DNA from: Rotaria socialis
Taxonomy: Eukaryota > Rotifera > Eurotatoria > Philodinida > Philodinidae
DNA: 64,000 nt
Reading direction: 5' to 3'
Assembly (NCBI GenBank): GCA_905331475.1
Contig: CAJNYU010000182.1
Location: 4,343-68,342 of the forward strand
Shown here: piece by piece, positions 50,654-63,441 of the stretch
Layout: each line of letters starts with the position of its first letter
How positions within the stretch are numbered: position 1 is the stretch's first letter
Position numbers and translations under genes: made by a program
Notes under the pieces: generated by a model
Database searches by the model: none
What the model was told of the DNA's origin: nothing
Seen by the model: only the letters and a program-made list of their open reading frames with translations

Positions 50654-52764
50654 TCATACTGTACTTTCAGCTCTTTGTGGATGAACCTGTTTTGAATATA
50701 ATCGCAATAGAAGCGATTCGCTTCGTTGTGGAAGAGGGTTAATTGGAGAAATCATTGTAATACGCGAAGTACGTCCGTTTGGTAGAAGACTAGTACCTGA
50801 ACCGGAAGCAATTGATCTTGATCTTGATATTGATGGGCGAAAGCCTACTGTCGAGATGGATCTATCGTTGAGCGGATCATGCGCAGAGAACGATACCCTT
50901 TCCACTGGTGACTGTACTGATCGATAGGTTTTCATCTTATTATCAGTGTTAATATATTGTTGTCGATATTGTCGTGTTCCTTCAGGCATTGCAGATTTAT
51001 TCCCATCGTTAGAGTCATCAGAAAAATGGGAATGTCGACAATTTGAGCAACAAAATTTATGATCTCGGCAAAATCGTCGATGAATTATAGATCTTTAACA
51101 AAATTGTAATTACGTATCGAAAATTATAATACTAAAGAGAAAATGTTGAGTACATACTGAAGAGGACCAGGACAACATCGAAACAAGTACAACAATGAGA
51201 GAAGACCCAGAAGAAGAAACAATGGTATGCCAAGACCCAAACAAGCCGCCATTACTAGTGGTATGCAATTGCATTCTGGCACGCCTGCAGCTACAATGAA
51301 AATATAAAATTATCAATCGGAAAACCGAAGTGTTCTTAATGAGCATTTACTAGTGGTCGTAGTCGTGGTCGATGTTGTTGTTGATGTTGTTGCAGAAGTC
51401 GTAGTAGTTGATGTGCTGGTTGTTGAAGTTGTGCTTGCTGTCGACGTAGTGGTGGTTGTTGTCGTCGATGTAGTTGTGCTTGTTGTCGTCGTTGTAGTTG
51501 TGGTTGTTGTCGTCGACGTAGTTGTGGTTGTCGTTGTTTGAGGACCAACAAAGATAAAGAAACAATATTGACTTGATTCATGATAATCAATGTCAATAGC
51601 TATAGCACAAAATTGATATGTTTGATTCAACTGATCAATTGTGGGTGTCCATGTTAGATTAATTGCGTACGACGGAGCGACAAGAACAAATGGAAGATTG
51701 GATTTGAGCATACCAGGCGGGCTTGCTGTTATAAAATTTGAAATACTTAAATCTGGATCTAACGGACAACCCGTTTGTGCAATGACCATGGCTTTATAGG
51801 GAAAATTAACTTGAACTGTGATAGTAGCACCTTCTGCTGGAAAATCAGGTGGAATACTTGTTATAGTAGGTGGAACTGTACATGTTGATACAGGATTTGA
51901 TGCATCGTAGGCAAGCAGAAGAAACTGTAATGGTACTGAACTAAGTGGTGTCGTGGAATTTACCATATAATCTTCCAATTGAACAGCCACTGCATAATAA
52001 CCAACCGTTGGTAAAGTAACGATTAGTGTACATGTATTATTGTTTGAAATTAGTTGTGTCAATGCCGGAAGTGCCACTGGTTGACATACACCTCCACATT
52101 CATCAACGACAATTCCGCCTAATGTATTAGAAGCCAGACTAAAACGACATTCAATATTATCGCCATCGGCATCACTCATCGGTATATCGATCGAAGCTGG
52201 CCCAATTCCACCAACAGGTACATAAGTTACCAACGATATATCAGATACAGGTGAGCTGTTAATTAATTGATTGTCGGAGCGTGGCCTCATATTTATATAC
52301 ATCATTAAATCCCAGCCGCCACCCCCTAACTGTAATGTAAGCCAAGCACCGCTTACAACATATCCTACTACAATACCCGATGAAATAGCAGTTAGATTAC
52401 GCGTTGTTGAACTATAACCATAAGACGTTCCCAAAACAATATTGTAATCAGTGCATGGAACCAACGTTGAGACGGTAGTATACATTGCACTTGTACATTT
52501 GACTGCAGGTGAATAGCATTGTATTATCGAAACTACATTTTCTCCAATAGTGCCAAATGATAAAATTGTTGCTGTTGTGCATGCACTAGCTGCAGTACTT
52601 TTTGACCAAGCATATCGTTGTTCAATAATAATATTTCTGTCGGTATTTAGCACAGAATTTTGATTTGATTCTGGCCGCCATGTAATTGCTCCTCCACGAA
52701 AATGAGCACAATGGATAGAGTTAATATGAATAGAAAAGATCAAAAACAGAAACTGTACCGTCAT
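50654..52764 (-). CDS. Type I membrane glycoprotein with Thr-rich mucin-like stalk
   Basis: Three exons: 52764 to about 51351, about 51291-51162, and about 51092-50654. A signal peptide (MTVQFLFLIFSIHINSIHC) is followed by AHFRGGAITWRP, a start seen in many uncharacterised invertebrate surface proteins. The ectodomain of about 400 residues contains two to three beta-sandwich-like repeats (Cys pairs, SDADGDNIECRF, and PPTITSIPPDFPAEGATITV) and several N-glycosylation sites. A stalk of about 60 residues, almost only Thr/Ser (51357-51540), should be heavily O-glycosylated. A transmembrane helix (MAACLGLGIPLFLLLGLLSL) precedes a CC-containing juxtamembrane and a basic Ser/Arg-rich tail of about 140 residues. 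Function unknown; probably a cell-surface or cuticle protein. A decayed paralogue lies at 56.0-56.65 kb in the same orientation. Confidence 0.82.
51353..51545. repeat. Trinucleotide-rich tandem repeat encoding the Thr stalk
   Basis: ACN-type triplets in the minus frame (GTN on plus), with a TCN interruption roughly every eight codons. All three frames on both strands are open, which creates long shadow frames. Confidence 0.85.
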
Positions 52765-54484
52765 ATTTTCATCAGCTCATTTTTTGAATGCACAAAATAA
52801 TATATTATTTTCGTTGGTATTTGTAAAACTTCAGAAAAAAAAGAATTATTTTTCAACATTATTTAGTGTAGCTATTTTTAATGATACCATAATCCGCTTT
52901 GATATTTGCTTGAAAAGAATCCATACATAATCACGATTTGTTTTTCTATTATATTGCAACTTTATTTGATAATTTCTATAATTCAGATACGCTAGATAAG
53001 ATAAAACATGACTATTGGGCAACAGATTCTGGATCGGTTCAATCAACAGTCTATTTCTTCGGTTCTTTTTCCAAGCGAATGTATTTTCGACTGACAACCA
53101 ATGGAATTCAATTCGGCGTTCATTTTCTAGTGTTTCTCTTGATAGCTGACAACGAAATAATCACTAATGTGTGTATCTATGGTTTCAATTTGATGCACGG
53201 TTGCCTGCCGAACATCGAATAGAAATAGAGCACGGAATGAAACAAATTAGACGAAAGTGAAAAAACAATATCTAATTTACTCTGGTTAAAAAGAACGCAT
53301 TGCTATTTGCTAAAAAATTTAAAAAAAATAGAATGAAGGATCTTTTTGCATATTCATATAAATCTCTATAATTTAAAATTTATGAGATTGTATCTTTTGA
53401 CGATTTTTGTTTTTGATTGCTTTGATAAAGAAACACAGACGCAAGAACATAAGCCTAATGTATATTGATGCCTTCTAAAGTATTCGTTATGTGATAGAGT
53501 ACGACTATGTATCATGTCTTAATCGTTGAATATTTTCATCTATTAAATATTTTATTCGTTTCGAAAACAGTGTAACAAAAGGGTTTCACTCAAACACACA
53601 CATGTGCATGTCTTTCTCACAAACGAAAAACATGCTTCGCCTAATTTACAAATGAAATAGTTACACACAAGATTTTATTCGCCATAATAATGTTGGAAAT
53701 ATATTTTGCATTATGAAATTCGAATAGTTAGCTACAAACAAATTCTATTTATTTTCGCTTTGCTCTCCATTGTTGCAATTTCAAATATGATCAATAAAAG
53801 AGTAGCGCTTGATCGAGTGATTGTCTGAATGACACATTTCTTTTTACCTGTCGAAAGCGATATATTTTTCTGGTTGGCCGTCCAAAGGTCGAAAAGAAAA
53901 ACATGGAAAGGGAAAATTGCCGAAAAAAATATATTGTTGTGGAAAATGATCGAAAAGAGTGTTTTCGAATTCTGACTTGAGAGAAGTATGTTTCATTGTG
54001 TACGTTAATACTAACATATGATAATCGAAATATATTCATTTACTATTAGCAATTGTTTTCCTTTCTGTGAATTAATAAATGAAATCGTTGGTGACTTTGA
54101 TTGAGTTTCATCTTCTGAAGATGCGACAGCTGTAGCCATAATGGTAAAATTTTAGTTATTTATTTACTCTTATGTAGGGGTTGTTTATTTAATTTATATG
54201 AAGTATATTAATCATCACTGTTACAAGAGGTGCAAAATCTAGACTAGTAGAATTATGGGAAAAGAAAACATGAAATATTCGCGTTTGGAATCATCATTTA
54301 CTGTAGACATCGCTATTTCGTTTATTTCGAATTTTGACATTTTTTTGTGGTAAAATGTATTGTTCGACGTTTTTCTCTTTTTATATTTTTTTCGACATTT
54401 TTCCCTTTCGACATTTTTCTCCTTAAATTTTTGCTTGCGACATTTTTCCTTTCGACCTTTCTACGGCACACCATTTTTCTCATG
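52765..54484. other. Intergenic with a repeated TTTCGACATTTTTC motif
   Basis: No gene. The 5' flank of the glycoprotein (52765-53000) resembles the flank of the pseudogene at 56500-56650. At 54320-54480 the motif TTTCGACATTTTTC recurs imperfectly four to five times, with related reverse-complement words near 53870-53960; these may be subterminal repeats of an old transposon. Confidence 0.5.
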
Positions 54485-55371
54485 ATATCCGCCGGAAAAA
54501 AATAATGTCACACGACATTCTTGATATATCATCTTCGTGCATTAACATTTTTACAAATGTAATTATCTATTCGGGTAGCTCATGAAATTCTCTATAACTC
54601 AATATGTGTACATTTTGAATTGCATTCGTTCGCTAAAGATAAATTCAAGTGCAGTAAAGACGCCCTCATCGTCAGACTCCCCGAAAATTCATTTTCTGTT
54701 CTTTTAAATATAGAAGAAGTAAGCATATATTCTGAAAGCGCGTGAAGTTCTCTATTAGCCTGTGTTTTTGTCAACCTTGACTTGCAATTATTTGAGGGCA
54801 AATCTTTTGAGTATTGTTAATGTACTCGCGAATCACATTCCTAGGTCTGATGTTGTTGAGAGTTCAAGCGAGATCCCTGCGGAAAGCTGTTTATCTAAGA
54901 CCAAACACTACCAACAGCACCGAGATCAGGTTTGATGGGTCGTTCGTTATCTATACCTTGTACTGTTTTTAGCAGATAATCGCTCATGGGTTGCTGCATG
55001 AATTCATGTGAACTAGGGTACAATATCAATGCTCGAAAGATTTGTCATCGAACAATTGCAAGTTCAGACTGGTAGAAGTACATGATGATAGAGAATTTCA
55101 CGTGCTTTCAGAATATATACTTACCTCTGTAATAACTGGTTCTACATTTAAAAGAACAGAAAATGAATTTTCGGGAAATCGGACGATGAGGGTGTGTTTA
55201 CTGCACTTGAATTTATCTTTAGCGAACGTGCAATTCAAAATGTGCTCATATTGAGTTATAGAGAATTTCATGAGCTATCCGAATAGATAATTACATTTCT
55301 AAAAATGTTAATGCACGAAGATGATATATCAAGAATATCATGTGGCATTATTTTTTTCCCGGCGGATATAA
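54485..55371. mobile_element. Inverted-repeat element FB4, 0.89 kb
   Basis: Left arm 54485-54826 and right arm 55018-55371 are reverse complements, clearly diverged, starting at TATCCGCCGGAAAAAAATAA. The centre is about 190 bp. Both arms contain a related frame of about 70 codons (starting M(P/S)SNNCK), a result of the mirror arrangement. No transposase. The right arm has an extra 15-20 bp block. Older than FB2, judging from mismatches. Confidence 0.75.
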
Positions 55372-56029
55372 TAACTAAAACGTGTTTTTTCTAAAGAAAA
55401 GAATAATAAGGTGCTGTTGCACGATTTTCTTTCGAATACAATTTATCCGTAAATGTACTCGTTGATCCTATTATCTAAGTAAGGATGAAGATGATGAAAT
55501 CGCAGTGGTATAAGAAGCTTTTTGTCTTAATGAAATAGTTATTTATTTCATTAATATCTTTGCCTTGAAATGCGTCCATTAATACTATTGACGTAACGCA
55601 ATTTCATAGGTGATAAAAGGTAAATGTTCAATGAGAATGTGACAAAATTCTGAGGAAAGTCATATTAATATTCTGGCGTTCTAAAAGACTATTCTACTGA
55701 ATAATATTATACGTACACCTTCAGATTAAGTAGCAATCTATCGTCGTTCTCATATTTGCGGGAATTACTATAGATTCGTACAAATAGCCAAAAACATGTG
55801 AATCCTAAGCAGAGAGTATTACATTTTTATTTTGTGGGGGAAAAAAATCAACAGAATATCACATATGTAGGCCATTTATATCAGAAATAATCTGTGTTTG
55901 ACGTATGCCAAAGATTTTCATTAATGCAACGATAGACCACATTTGAAATACACAAAATTAATCTAGTTTCATTTATCCTCGTACCCAAAATAGGCATAAG
56001 AATATTCATGTCTATGTATTTATTCTAGT
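55372..56029. other. Intergenic
   Basis: AT-rich; nothing supported between FB4 and the start of recognisable pseudogene similarity. Confidence 0.45.
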
Positions 56030-56655
56030 TGAACCAGCAGACACATAATTCACTAGCGGTACATCGGATTTCGGTGAATTATTAATTTATTTACTATCTG
56101 AACTTTGACACATCTTTTTATAGATCGTCATACTTCAGTCACTAGCACCTCACTGTAATGAAAGCCATGCAATACCTATAACATATTCCACTACAATACC
56201 CGCTGAAGTAGCAGTTACAGGAATCAATGGTGAATTCTAGCCATAAAACATTCCCAAAATAGTATTGTAATCAGTACATGGAACCCACCAATAGTACAAA
56301 ATGACAAAAGTGTTGATGTTGTACATGAAATAATTGCAGCACTTTTCACCGAGCGTATCGCTGCTCTATAACAATATTTCTTTGAGTATGTAACACCGTC
56401 TTTTCGTTGGGTTCAGGTCGTCAAGTGATAGTACTTCCACGCAAATGACTGCGATGAACAGAGATGATTAAAAGGGAGAATAACAAGTACGCGCTCATCT
56501 TTTTAAATACGCGTAATATAATGAGTTGGGTGGCATTTATAGAACTTAAAAAAAAACTATTCATGTGACTTTTTTGATGGAGCAAAAACTTGCCTAATAT
56601 TTTTGCTTATTTAGAATCCATGTAGATTTTCGTATCTCGATGAACGTTGTGTTTT
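56030..56655 (-). pseudogene. Decayed copy of the Thr-stalk glycoprotein 5' exon
   Basis: Matches the first exon and 5' flank of the gene at 50654-52764 in the same orientation. An ATG equivalent at 56498 opens a signal-peptide-like start (MSAYLLFSLLIISVHRSH) followed by LRGSTIT, matching FRGGAITWRP, then NIVIEQRYA, matching NIIIEQRYA. The frame is broken by stops and indels soon after, and similarity fades near 56030. The exons for the Thr stalk, membrane helix and tail are absent. Flank similarity up to about 56655 shows that the duplicated piece included promoter DNA. A host-gene tandem duplicate that decayed, not a mobile element. Confidence 0.8.
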
Positions 56656-57700
56656 TCACTGTCTATGAATGATTATCAAATAATAGGTTATAAATAAGTT
56701 CTCAGTTCGTTTTTTATTCGAAATCAAATTTCACAAAACAAAACAATACAATCCAATTCATTTCAACGATCGTCATAGAATGACAATATGGAAAATGTGG
56801 TTGACCTGTGAGTTTGAATCAATTTTTGAAAAAAACAAATTTCCTCGACGTGCCTTCATTCTTCAATGTGCCAACGTTGTCTACAATTAGTTGCATAGTA
56901 TTTAATCACACTCGAGTGTAAGTGCGTAGGAGAAACTTTATTTTTCCTTTGAAAACAAAAACCTTGAATGCATGTTCTCATGCAAAAATTAGCATTATAA
57001 AAATATTTTTCTCTGAAGTTCCAATTTATGTAAACTTAGTTGATGAAACACGGGTACATTTCGATGTAAATTAGATACGGTTTATAAATATCATTCTAAA
57101 TAATACCTATGCAATTATGAAGAAAACAACTATAATTGAAGATAAATGACGAGTGAACATAGACTAGAAGAGTCAATTATTTCTGTTTTGTTATATACTC
57201 GGCAGTAGTCATGAAAGTACGGAAATCTTATAGCAATAGTTTTCTGTCATAATTCTATCAGTTTATGTTATCAATCATACGTGTAAATAATCTTTCTCAG
57301 ATGTCACTCTAAATTCTTCATTTCAAAGAGCTCGGATTGCACTAATTGCAACTACGCATCACCTATTGCATATTAGCTTATTTTCATAACATATTTTAAT
57401 CTTCGTTACGAAGGAGCGTTCATATTTACCGAAGCAATACTCAAGTCACAAGGAAGTTTACTGCACGCAATACTCGACTTTGATAAGACTCACTCCAACG
57501 TCTATCGCTGATGATTGAGTGAACCGAACCGAATAGTTGAAGAACTCAAGAACGTAGTAATAAATCAGATGTCGCTCTAGAAACAATACCAATTGGTTCT
57601 TATATTCTACATAATTTTACCACTATCAATAGACTCGTCTTCTCTTATCGAAATATCATAATAACAATATACGTAAATATATAAAAAAATAATCAAAATT
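56656..57700. other. Intergenic, upstream of RCAN
   Basis: One kilobase of AT-rich DNA. It should contain the RCAN promoter, but no site can be assigned. No gene seen. Confidence 0.45.
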
Positions 57701-58693
57701 ATGGCTGATGGCAACGTAAGTGAATTTTATGTTAATTGATTTGATTTTATACAAGTTTCTTCTATTGATATTTTCCTATAGTTAGATCAAATCACTGACG
57801 ATCTGAAGTCAATGCAATTCGATGACGAGGAAGCATCAAAATATTTCATTAATTATATAAGTGATGATACAGATCGTTTTAACGACAATAATAATCATTT
57901 GCATCATGATAATGATGATATTGATGTTCGATCATTGCCCAATAGTCTTCTCGTAACTCCTGTGCCACATGATTTATTTACAGATCAACGAATGAAAGTA
58001 AATTTTACTTTTCGATAATTTTATTTAATAATAAGATTGTTTCTGTATTCAAAACAAAGGATGAATTCGAACAATTATTTCGTATCTATGATCCTCATAT
58101 TATTGTACTGTATCTTAAATTTTTTCAACGTGTGCGTATCACATTCACATCATCCCAAAATGCTTTGCAAGCTCGATTACATTTTCATCGATACTCATTT
58201 CATGGTACAATAATAAATACATATTTTGCTGGTGTAAGTCAATAGCTTTAGATAATTACTATCGACCTATATATATTAACTATGTTTTTCTAGCCAATGG
58301 CAGAGTCGAATGAAAATCCTGATAAACATTTACGACCGCCTGAACCTGACAAACTCTATCTTATATCACCACCATGCAGTCCACCAAGTGAATGGGAACA
58401 AAGAATAGAAGCTCCACCACTTGTTGATCTCAATCTACTTGCAGCTATTGCTCAATTACAACCAAGTAGATTTTTGGTTAAGTTTCTTCATTCTTATTTA
58501 TTCTTTTATTTTAGATGAATCTCATCAATTACTACCGCGCGATCATAATACACAAACTCCATCGATTGTCATCGATACCTGTGAGGACTCTAACGACGTT
58601 GAAATTAATGAAAGTCTTCGAAAAAAATTAATTAGACCAAAATTTGTACAAACCAGACGACCACTACATGATCAAGCTAATGAACATATTTGA
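57701..58693 (+). CDS. RCAN: Regulator of calcineurin (calcipressin)
   Basis: Binds and inhibits or tunes the Ca2+/calmodulin phosphatase calcineurin. Five exons: 57701-57715 (only 15 nt, MADGN), 57782-57997, 58060-58233, 58294-58465 and 58515-58693; all junctions keep phase. An RRM-like domain starts NSLLVTPVPHDLFTD and continues YLKFFQRVRITFTSSQNALQARLHFH, followed by GTIINTYFAG. Then come PPEPDKLYLISPPCSPPSEW, containing the family's LISPPxSPP phospho-motif, LLAAIAQLQP, the calcineurin-docking PSIVIDT (PxIxIT-like) and the terminal QTRRP. Every RCAN landmark is present. The last intron (50 bp) uses a weak donor GTAGAT; the alternative GTTAAG is out of phase. Length about 225 residues. Confidence 0.93.
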
Positions 58694-59706
58694 TTAAAAA
58701 AAGTACTCGTTTTTTTATTCATTTTACAACGTGTTATGTTACACAAATAATAGTATATATATATACATATATAGAAAGAGATATTATTCATTACTGTCGT
58801 CAAGTATTTCCATAATTAATATCTTTTTTTACGTTAATTTATAACTTGGATTGTTTTGGTAGTGCTAATCTACTTAACACATAAGGCATATGGTAATAGA
58901 CAATACACAGGCAATAATTAATAAAAATATACCAGTAAAAGATTGATGAAAGCAAAAGCTATTTCCCGACTATCTACTTGGATAGTATAGAAATTGACGT
59001 ATGTAATGAATATTCATTTAAGATCAGTACTTTGTAGCATGTCAAAATTCAAGAATACGAAGTAAATATTTAAGAAAAAAAGATTACTCCAATAAATAAT
59101 ACAAACGTTTTGCATTCCTTTCATTTTTTACTAGACAGAGTTAAGTATCTAGTGCAAAGCTTTGATTCGATGTGGTTCTCAAAGACCATAGAAATTATAG
59201 CAAAAAAAACTCTTGTGAATCTCTATTACATTATTATATCGTTGTTCGATCTTTTTTATTATCTACTTACGAGTATCCTTTGACTATAGTCGGCTGTTAC
59301 AATGAAAGCTTTCATCCGTTGTTAAAATAATTGATTTAACGTAATAAGAAACGATGCGAAAGAAAAAACTCGAGTTAGAATTAACACGGATGGTTGAATC
59401 ATTCATATTCAATAAACATCATATTACTTATTATATCACCTGGCAGAGAGAATTCAGTAAGGGTTATTTTTCATTGAAAAATAACATCTTTTTGCAGGTA
59501 TTACCTGTGATAGACTTCATTTTTTTTAAGAGTAATAAAAAATAGATCGACAGCATCATAGAACGTGTATTGATTATGTTTTTTTATATAACTTGGATTA
59601 GACGCCTATATAATAGGTTTAATGAAGTGAAAGCTTATGTTTCGGAAGAGTGTTTGAAGTCCACTGTGTTAGAATTTTGTATTCTCTGTGGAATGTCTTG
59701 TGTAGC
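58694..59706. other. Intergenic, 3' of RCAN
   Basis: Starts with an AT-rich RCAN 3' flank and a (TA)n run near 58755. No other feature until the hAT-like end. Confidence 0.45.
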
Positions 59707-61029
59707 CAGGCTTGCCAAACCTCCTGATTTGACCAGGAGACTCCTGATTTTTGGACAGCTATCCTGATAGAAAATCTCCTGGTTTCAGGAGCTGATTTTC
59801 AATATTTTCTCCTGATTTTTAGATTTTCCCCTACTTGATTGTCAGCGATACTCTAGATCAATAAGAGAATTAAAAGGAAAAAAGAGAACAATCGCAGTAT
59901 TTAATAACTATAGAAACGAATAAAAAAAGACATGCTATTATCTCATTTTTCTTTAAAAAAAATCATCAATTACATGATCTAATTGTAGACAAAGCACTTG
60001 TTTTACTGTAGATAGCAGAAAAGCATATGTTATTGTCTAGAAAACAAGATCTTGAAAATCAGACAAGAGACTGGTAGACAAAATTTTAAATGGTCGGACA
60101 CGATGTCTCTCATCTGGAATGAATTTTGGATTTCCTGGAAATCAAGTAGGACCCCTTTTAGCTCAGAATAGGACAATATCTTAAATGGCCTAGCAAGACT
60201 TTTACGCTTCATTTTCATTATTACGATGCAGTTGCTATAGGCTCATTTGTGCTGCTACTTTGTTGTCAAGGTTTGGTAGGAATTATAAACATGAAAAGAA
60301 TGAATAGATCTATAATACAGCAAAAAGAAGTGAAGACATCAATAAAAAATAAGCAGAATCAATGAAAATTTCGACAAAATGCTCATTTAATAAATCATGA
60401 AAAGCTTAAGAGAACAACAATTTAGTTTTTTAAAGGTTAACTTATCTTGTTTTTATAACATATTAACGTATAAAACACTCGTTGCAAAAATGAGCGAAGA
60501 CCCATGTGATAAGCGATTCATACAGTGATGGAAGAAATAAAAAATGATTGTCTTTTTACCAACTCTGGTGAGAGTATTTCTATCGTTCTATTAATTTATG
60601 TAAATTCTTTTGCTTGAACTTCAGAATAAAAAAGGAATTTTGACTGATCGATCAGAATAAAAAAGAAGTCTCGCAAGACTCCAGATAAGAATATTAACTG
60701 GTCCAATGTGCATAATAGATAGAACTGAAAAAATGTTTTTATAATCCCTCTACGTGTATAGCAAAAGGGTATTACTTGTGTTAGAACTCGAATGAAAACA
60801 ATATCATTTGTATTAAAATATTGATCATCATCTTGATATGAAACAGATAAAAATGCTTATCTGAGTGAAAATTCGAATTTTCTACGAGAAAATCGCTTAA
60901 TGTTCTCTTAACTTCAAATAGGAAATCTCCTGATTTTTCTCCTGATTTCTAAAAGAAATTCTCCTGCTAAACTCCTGTTTTTTGATAAAAAAAACTCCTG
61001 ATTTCTGAAATTTCAACTTGGCAAGCCTG
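59707..61029. mobile_element. hAT-like non-autonomous DNA transposon
   Basis: Ends are CAGGCTTGCCAA (59707) and TTGGCAAGCCTG (61029), a perfect 12-bp terminal inverted repeat of the CAGG...GCCAA form common in hAT elements. Inside each end the word CTCCTGATTT or a close variant is repeated four to five times, in the same orientation at both ends. Flanking octamers (tgtgtagc and ttctagaa) do not match, so the target duplication has decayed or the superfamily differs. The 1.3-kb interior has no transposase frame. Confidence 0.75.
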
Positions 61030-61508
61030 TTCTAGAAGCATTCTGCATTCAATTCTCTACTGAGTTGGGCTATGTAATATAATCGCATTCTTGTCCACGG
61101 ATGCTCCCGCCTGCTAAAAGTATAGCAGCGTAAAATAGCGAAGTCCCAGAATCATTATTTAGCAATGGTAAAATAAATAAATGTTGGTATCGGCTTCAGT
61201 TTATCCACCCATACCTACACATCGTTATGGTTGGATGTATAACAATATTGCATAAAAGAAAGTCAATTTTGTTTCTACACGCATAAGATAATATCGATTT
61301 TTCAAGTTTCAATGGTACTCGTCTCAAACGTGATATACATTTATCACAAAGTTTCGTTTTATTATTTGAATATATCCTACTTTGAACTTCCTTTGATACC
61401 TTCTGATATTTTCTGGACTTTTTGTAAGAATAAAAATAAAGCGTAATACTAAAACGCTTATGTGAGCGAAGCTGTCATCCCCATGGTATCTTAACTTCTC
61501 ACTATACC
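61030..61508. other. Intergenic, 3' of the NHL gene
   Basis: AT-rich DNA; nothing supported. Confidence 0.45.
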
Positions 61509-63441
61509 CTATACAAACACAAAAAAACCCATACCACATGTATTAACAACCAATGTAAACTTTTGAACTCTGTGATTACTCATATCCGTGACAAATATAT
61601 TCCCGTTACTATCGAAAGCCATAGTCTGAGGATTATGCAATTGACTTGACGTTGTCCCACTTCCACCGAAGCATCCGACAACACATTTAAATCCATTCTC
61701 TACCGTTCGTATGATTCGATGATTGTGACTTTCCACGATGAACAAATAGCCATCGGCATCAAGGACGACGTCTGTTGGCCTATTAAGTATGAAATACACT
61801 GTGGCACCAAAACCTGCCAGTGTCGTACCACTTAATTGACCTGGCGCAAAGCGTTGAATCCGATTATTGTCAGTATCAGCAACATACAAGTAGGAGTTAG
61901 TATCAACAAATATTCCATGTGGATGATCAAGCATATCGGATACAGACCCAGGACAACCCGTACCAACTGCGATGATAGGCGCCATTGTACTACTGTTAAG
62001 TTCAACCTTGACAATCAGATGCTCAGATGCTAATGAACAATAGAGTGTATTATTAATGCCATCAATAGATAGTCCTGTGCAGGAACCACCGACATTCATC
62101 ACAGGCGCACTGTTTGATGCATTAAATATCCATTGGTCCACTCGATTGTTGAAGTCACCGTTGTCAACGTAGATAGTGGCATCGGTGGTGACAAAGAGAC
62201 TCCATGGATTGATAAAATTGTCGGAAATATTTCTTGTTGGAATTGATGATTCTTTATCCCATACCATAATACGACCATTCTGACGATCAGCTACGTATAT
62301 AGTATTTTCAGTATCGATATAAATACCAGCAGGTTGTAAACCAACCACATTTTCATTGGCTAGTGTTGTTGCATCTGAGCTCCATAATGCACATAAGCTG
62401 ATATTGGGCTGGTTGTATGATTTAGCTAAGAAACACACCAGAAAAGAATCTTAATAACATGTCCTATATATGCAACTTGAAAGAGCTTTGAAAATATACT
62501 CCAAATGAAAATTTTGTAGGCTTCAAATGGCATTCTCTTACGTGTAATTAAAGAGAATATTTCACACTATTGAAAGTCCTTTTCGTTGTTTCTCGGGAGC
62601 TATCTTTTTTTCATCAATATTTTTTAAAATATCTCAAATCAATTCAGATAAGATCTCCTGGTTTCATAGTGGGTAAATTTCTTAATAGAAACCGGTTTAT
62701 ATTGCTCAGAAGTGGTTATATATCATTTTAAAATTCACCTATGAGAAAGTTAATTATTTTTCCGGAAATTGCACTGAAATGCTATTTTAAAAAGAAAGAA
62801 CAGACATTTGTGGTAAAGAGTCAATTTTTTTTCAAAAATCTCTATCTGAGCACATGTTTACTAATGCTATTTGGTGCTATTGCCAATGGTTGATGATATA
62901 TGAAGGAATATTTACTGAAGTTTTAAGCTTATAATTGGACTTTGGTTATTTATGGTGTTTACAAAATGGAATTAGTAAAGGTTTGAAGTCATTGGGACTT
63001 TTGAAAGTATACCATAGTCAATTTTCAAGCCTACTTTGAGTTTAATAATCATTTATACTAATTAAAATGGCAATCCTAGGGAAATTATTCATTTTGGACA
63101 GTTTTTCTCTTAAGATAGTTTCACTACATTGATCACAGCAATAATGCGCTCTATAGACAATAATTTCTGAATATTTGATGAGGATAATTTTAGTGTATTT
63201 TAGTCTAATAAGCAAAAAAATCGTTTGATCTTAATGCCAACTTTGTGTTCAAAATGGCACAGGAAACAGTTAATATGCGTATCATATAAGTATATTTCGT
63301 TTTTCATTGTTATATCCAGTCTAACTCAAATCAATCGTAGATTGATGTCCGAATATTATCAAACCAAATATTGAAAGAAATTTTACCTAATGAGCTGCTG
63401 ACGGTCAGTAGTATAATAACTAGTCGAGTCGCAGGCATCAT
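61509..63441 (-). CDS. Secreted NHL-repeat (beta-propeller) protein
   Basis: Two exons, 63441-63387 and 62425-61509, join in phase (SSL-A-KSYNQP) across a 0.96-kb intron. Exon 1 is just a signal peptide (MMPATRLVIILLTVSSS). The rest is six NHL repeats with the usual pattern hydrophobic-GI-VD-x-N-x-(I/L)YVAD-x-x-N-x-R(I/V): PAGIYIDTENTIYVADRQNG, a diverged INPWSLFVTTDATIYVDNGD, TGLSIDGINNTLYCS, HPHGIFVDTNSYLYVADTDN, RPTDVVLDADGYLFIVESHN and NPQTMAFDSNGNIFVTDMSN. Six blades should close one propeller, an extracellular binding scaffold. Ends NTCGMGFFVFV; no membrane anchor. The C-terminus may read into an intron, because homologous proteins often continue after a Cys-Gly, but no good donor is evident. 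Confidence 0.85.

Noticed and set aside
51336-51596. Gln/Arg-rich, Asp/Asn-rich and Val-rich frames over the Thr repeat
   Set aside because: They are other-frame readings of the ACN triplet repeat that encodes the stalk.
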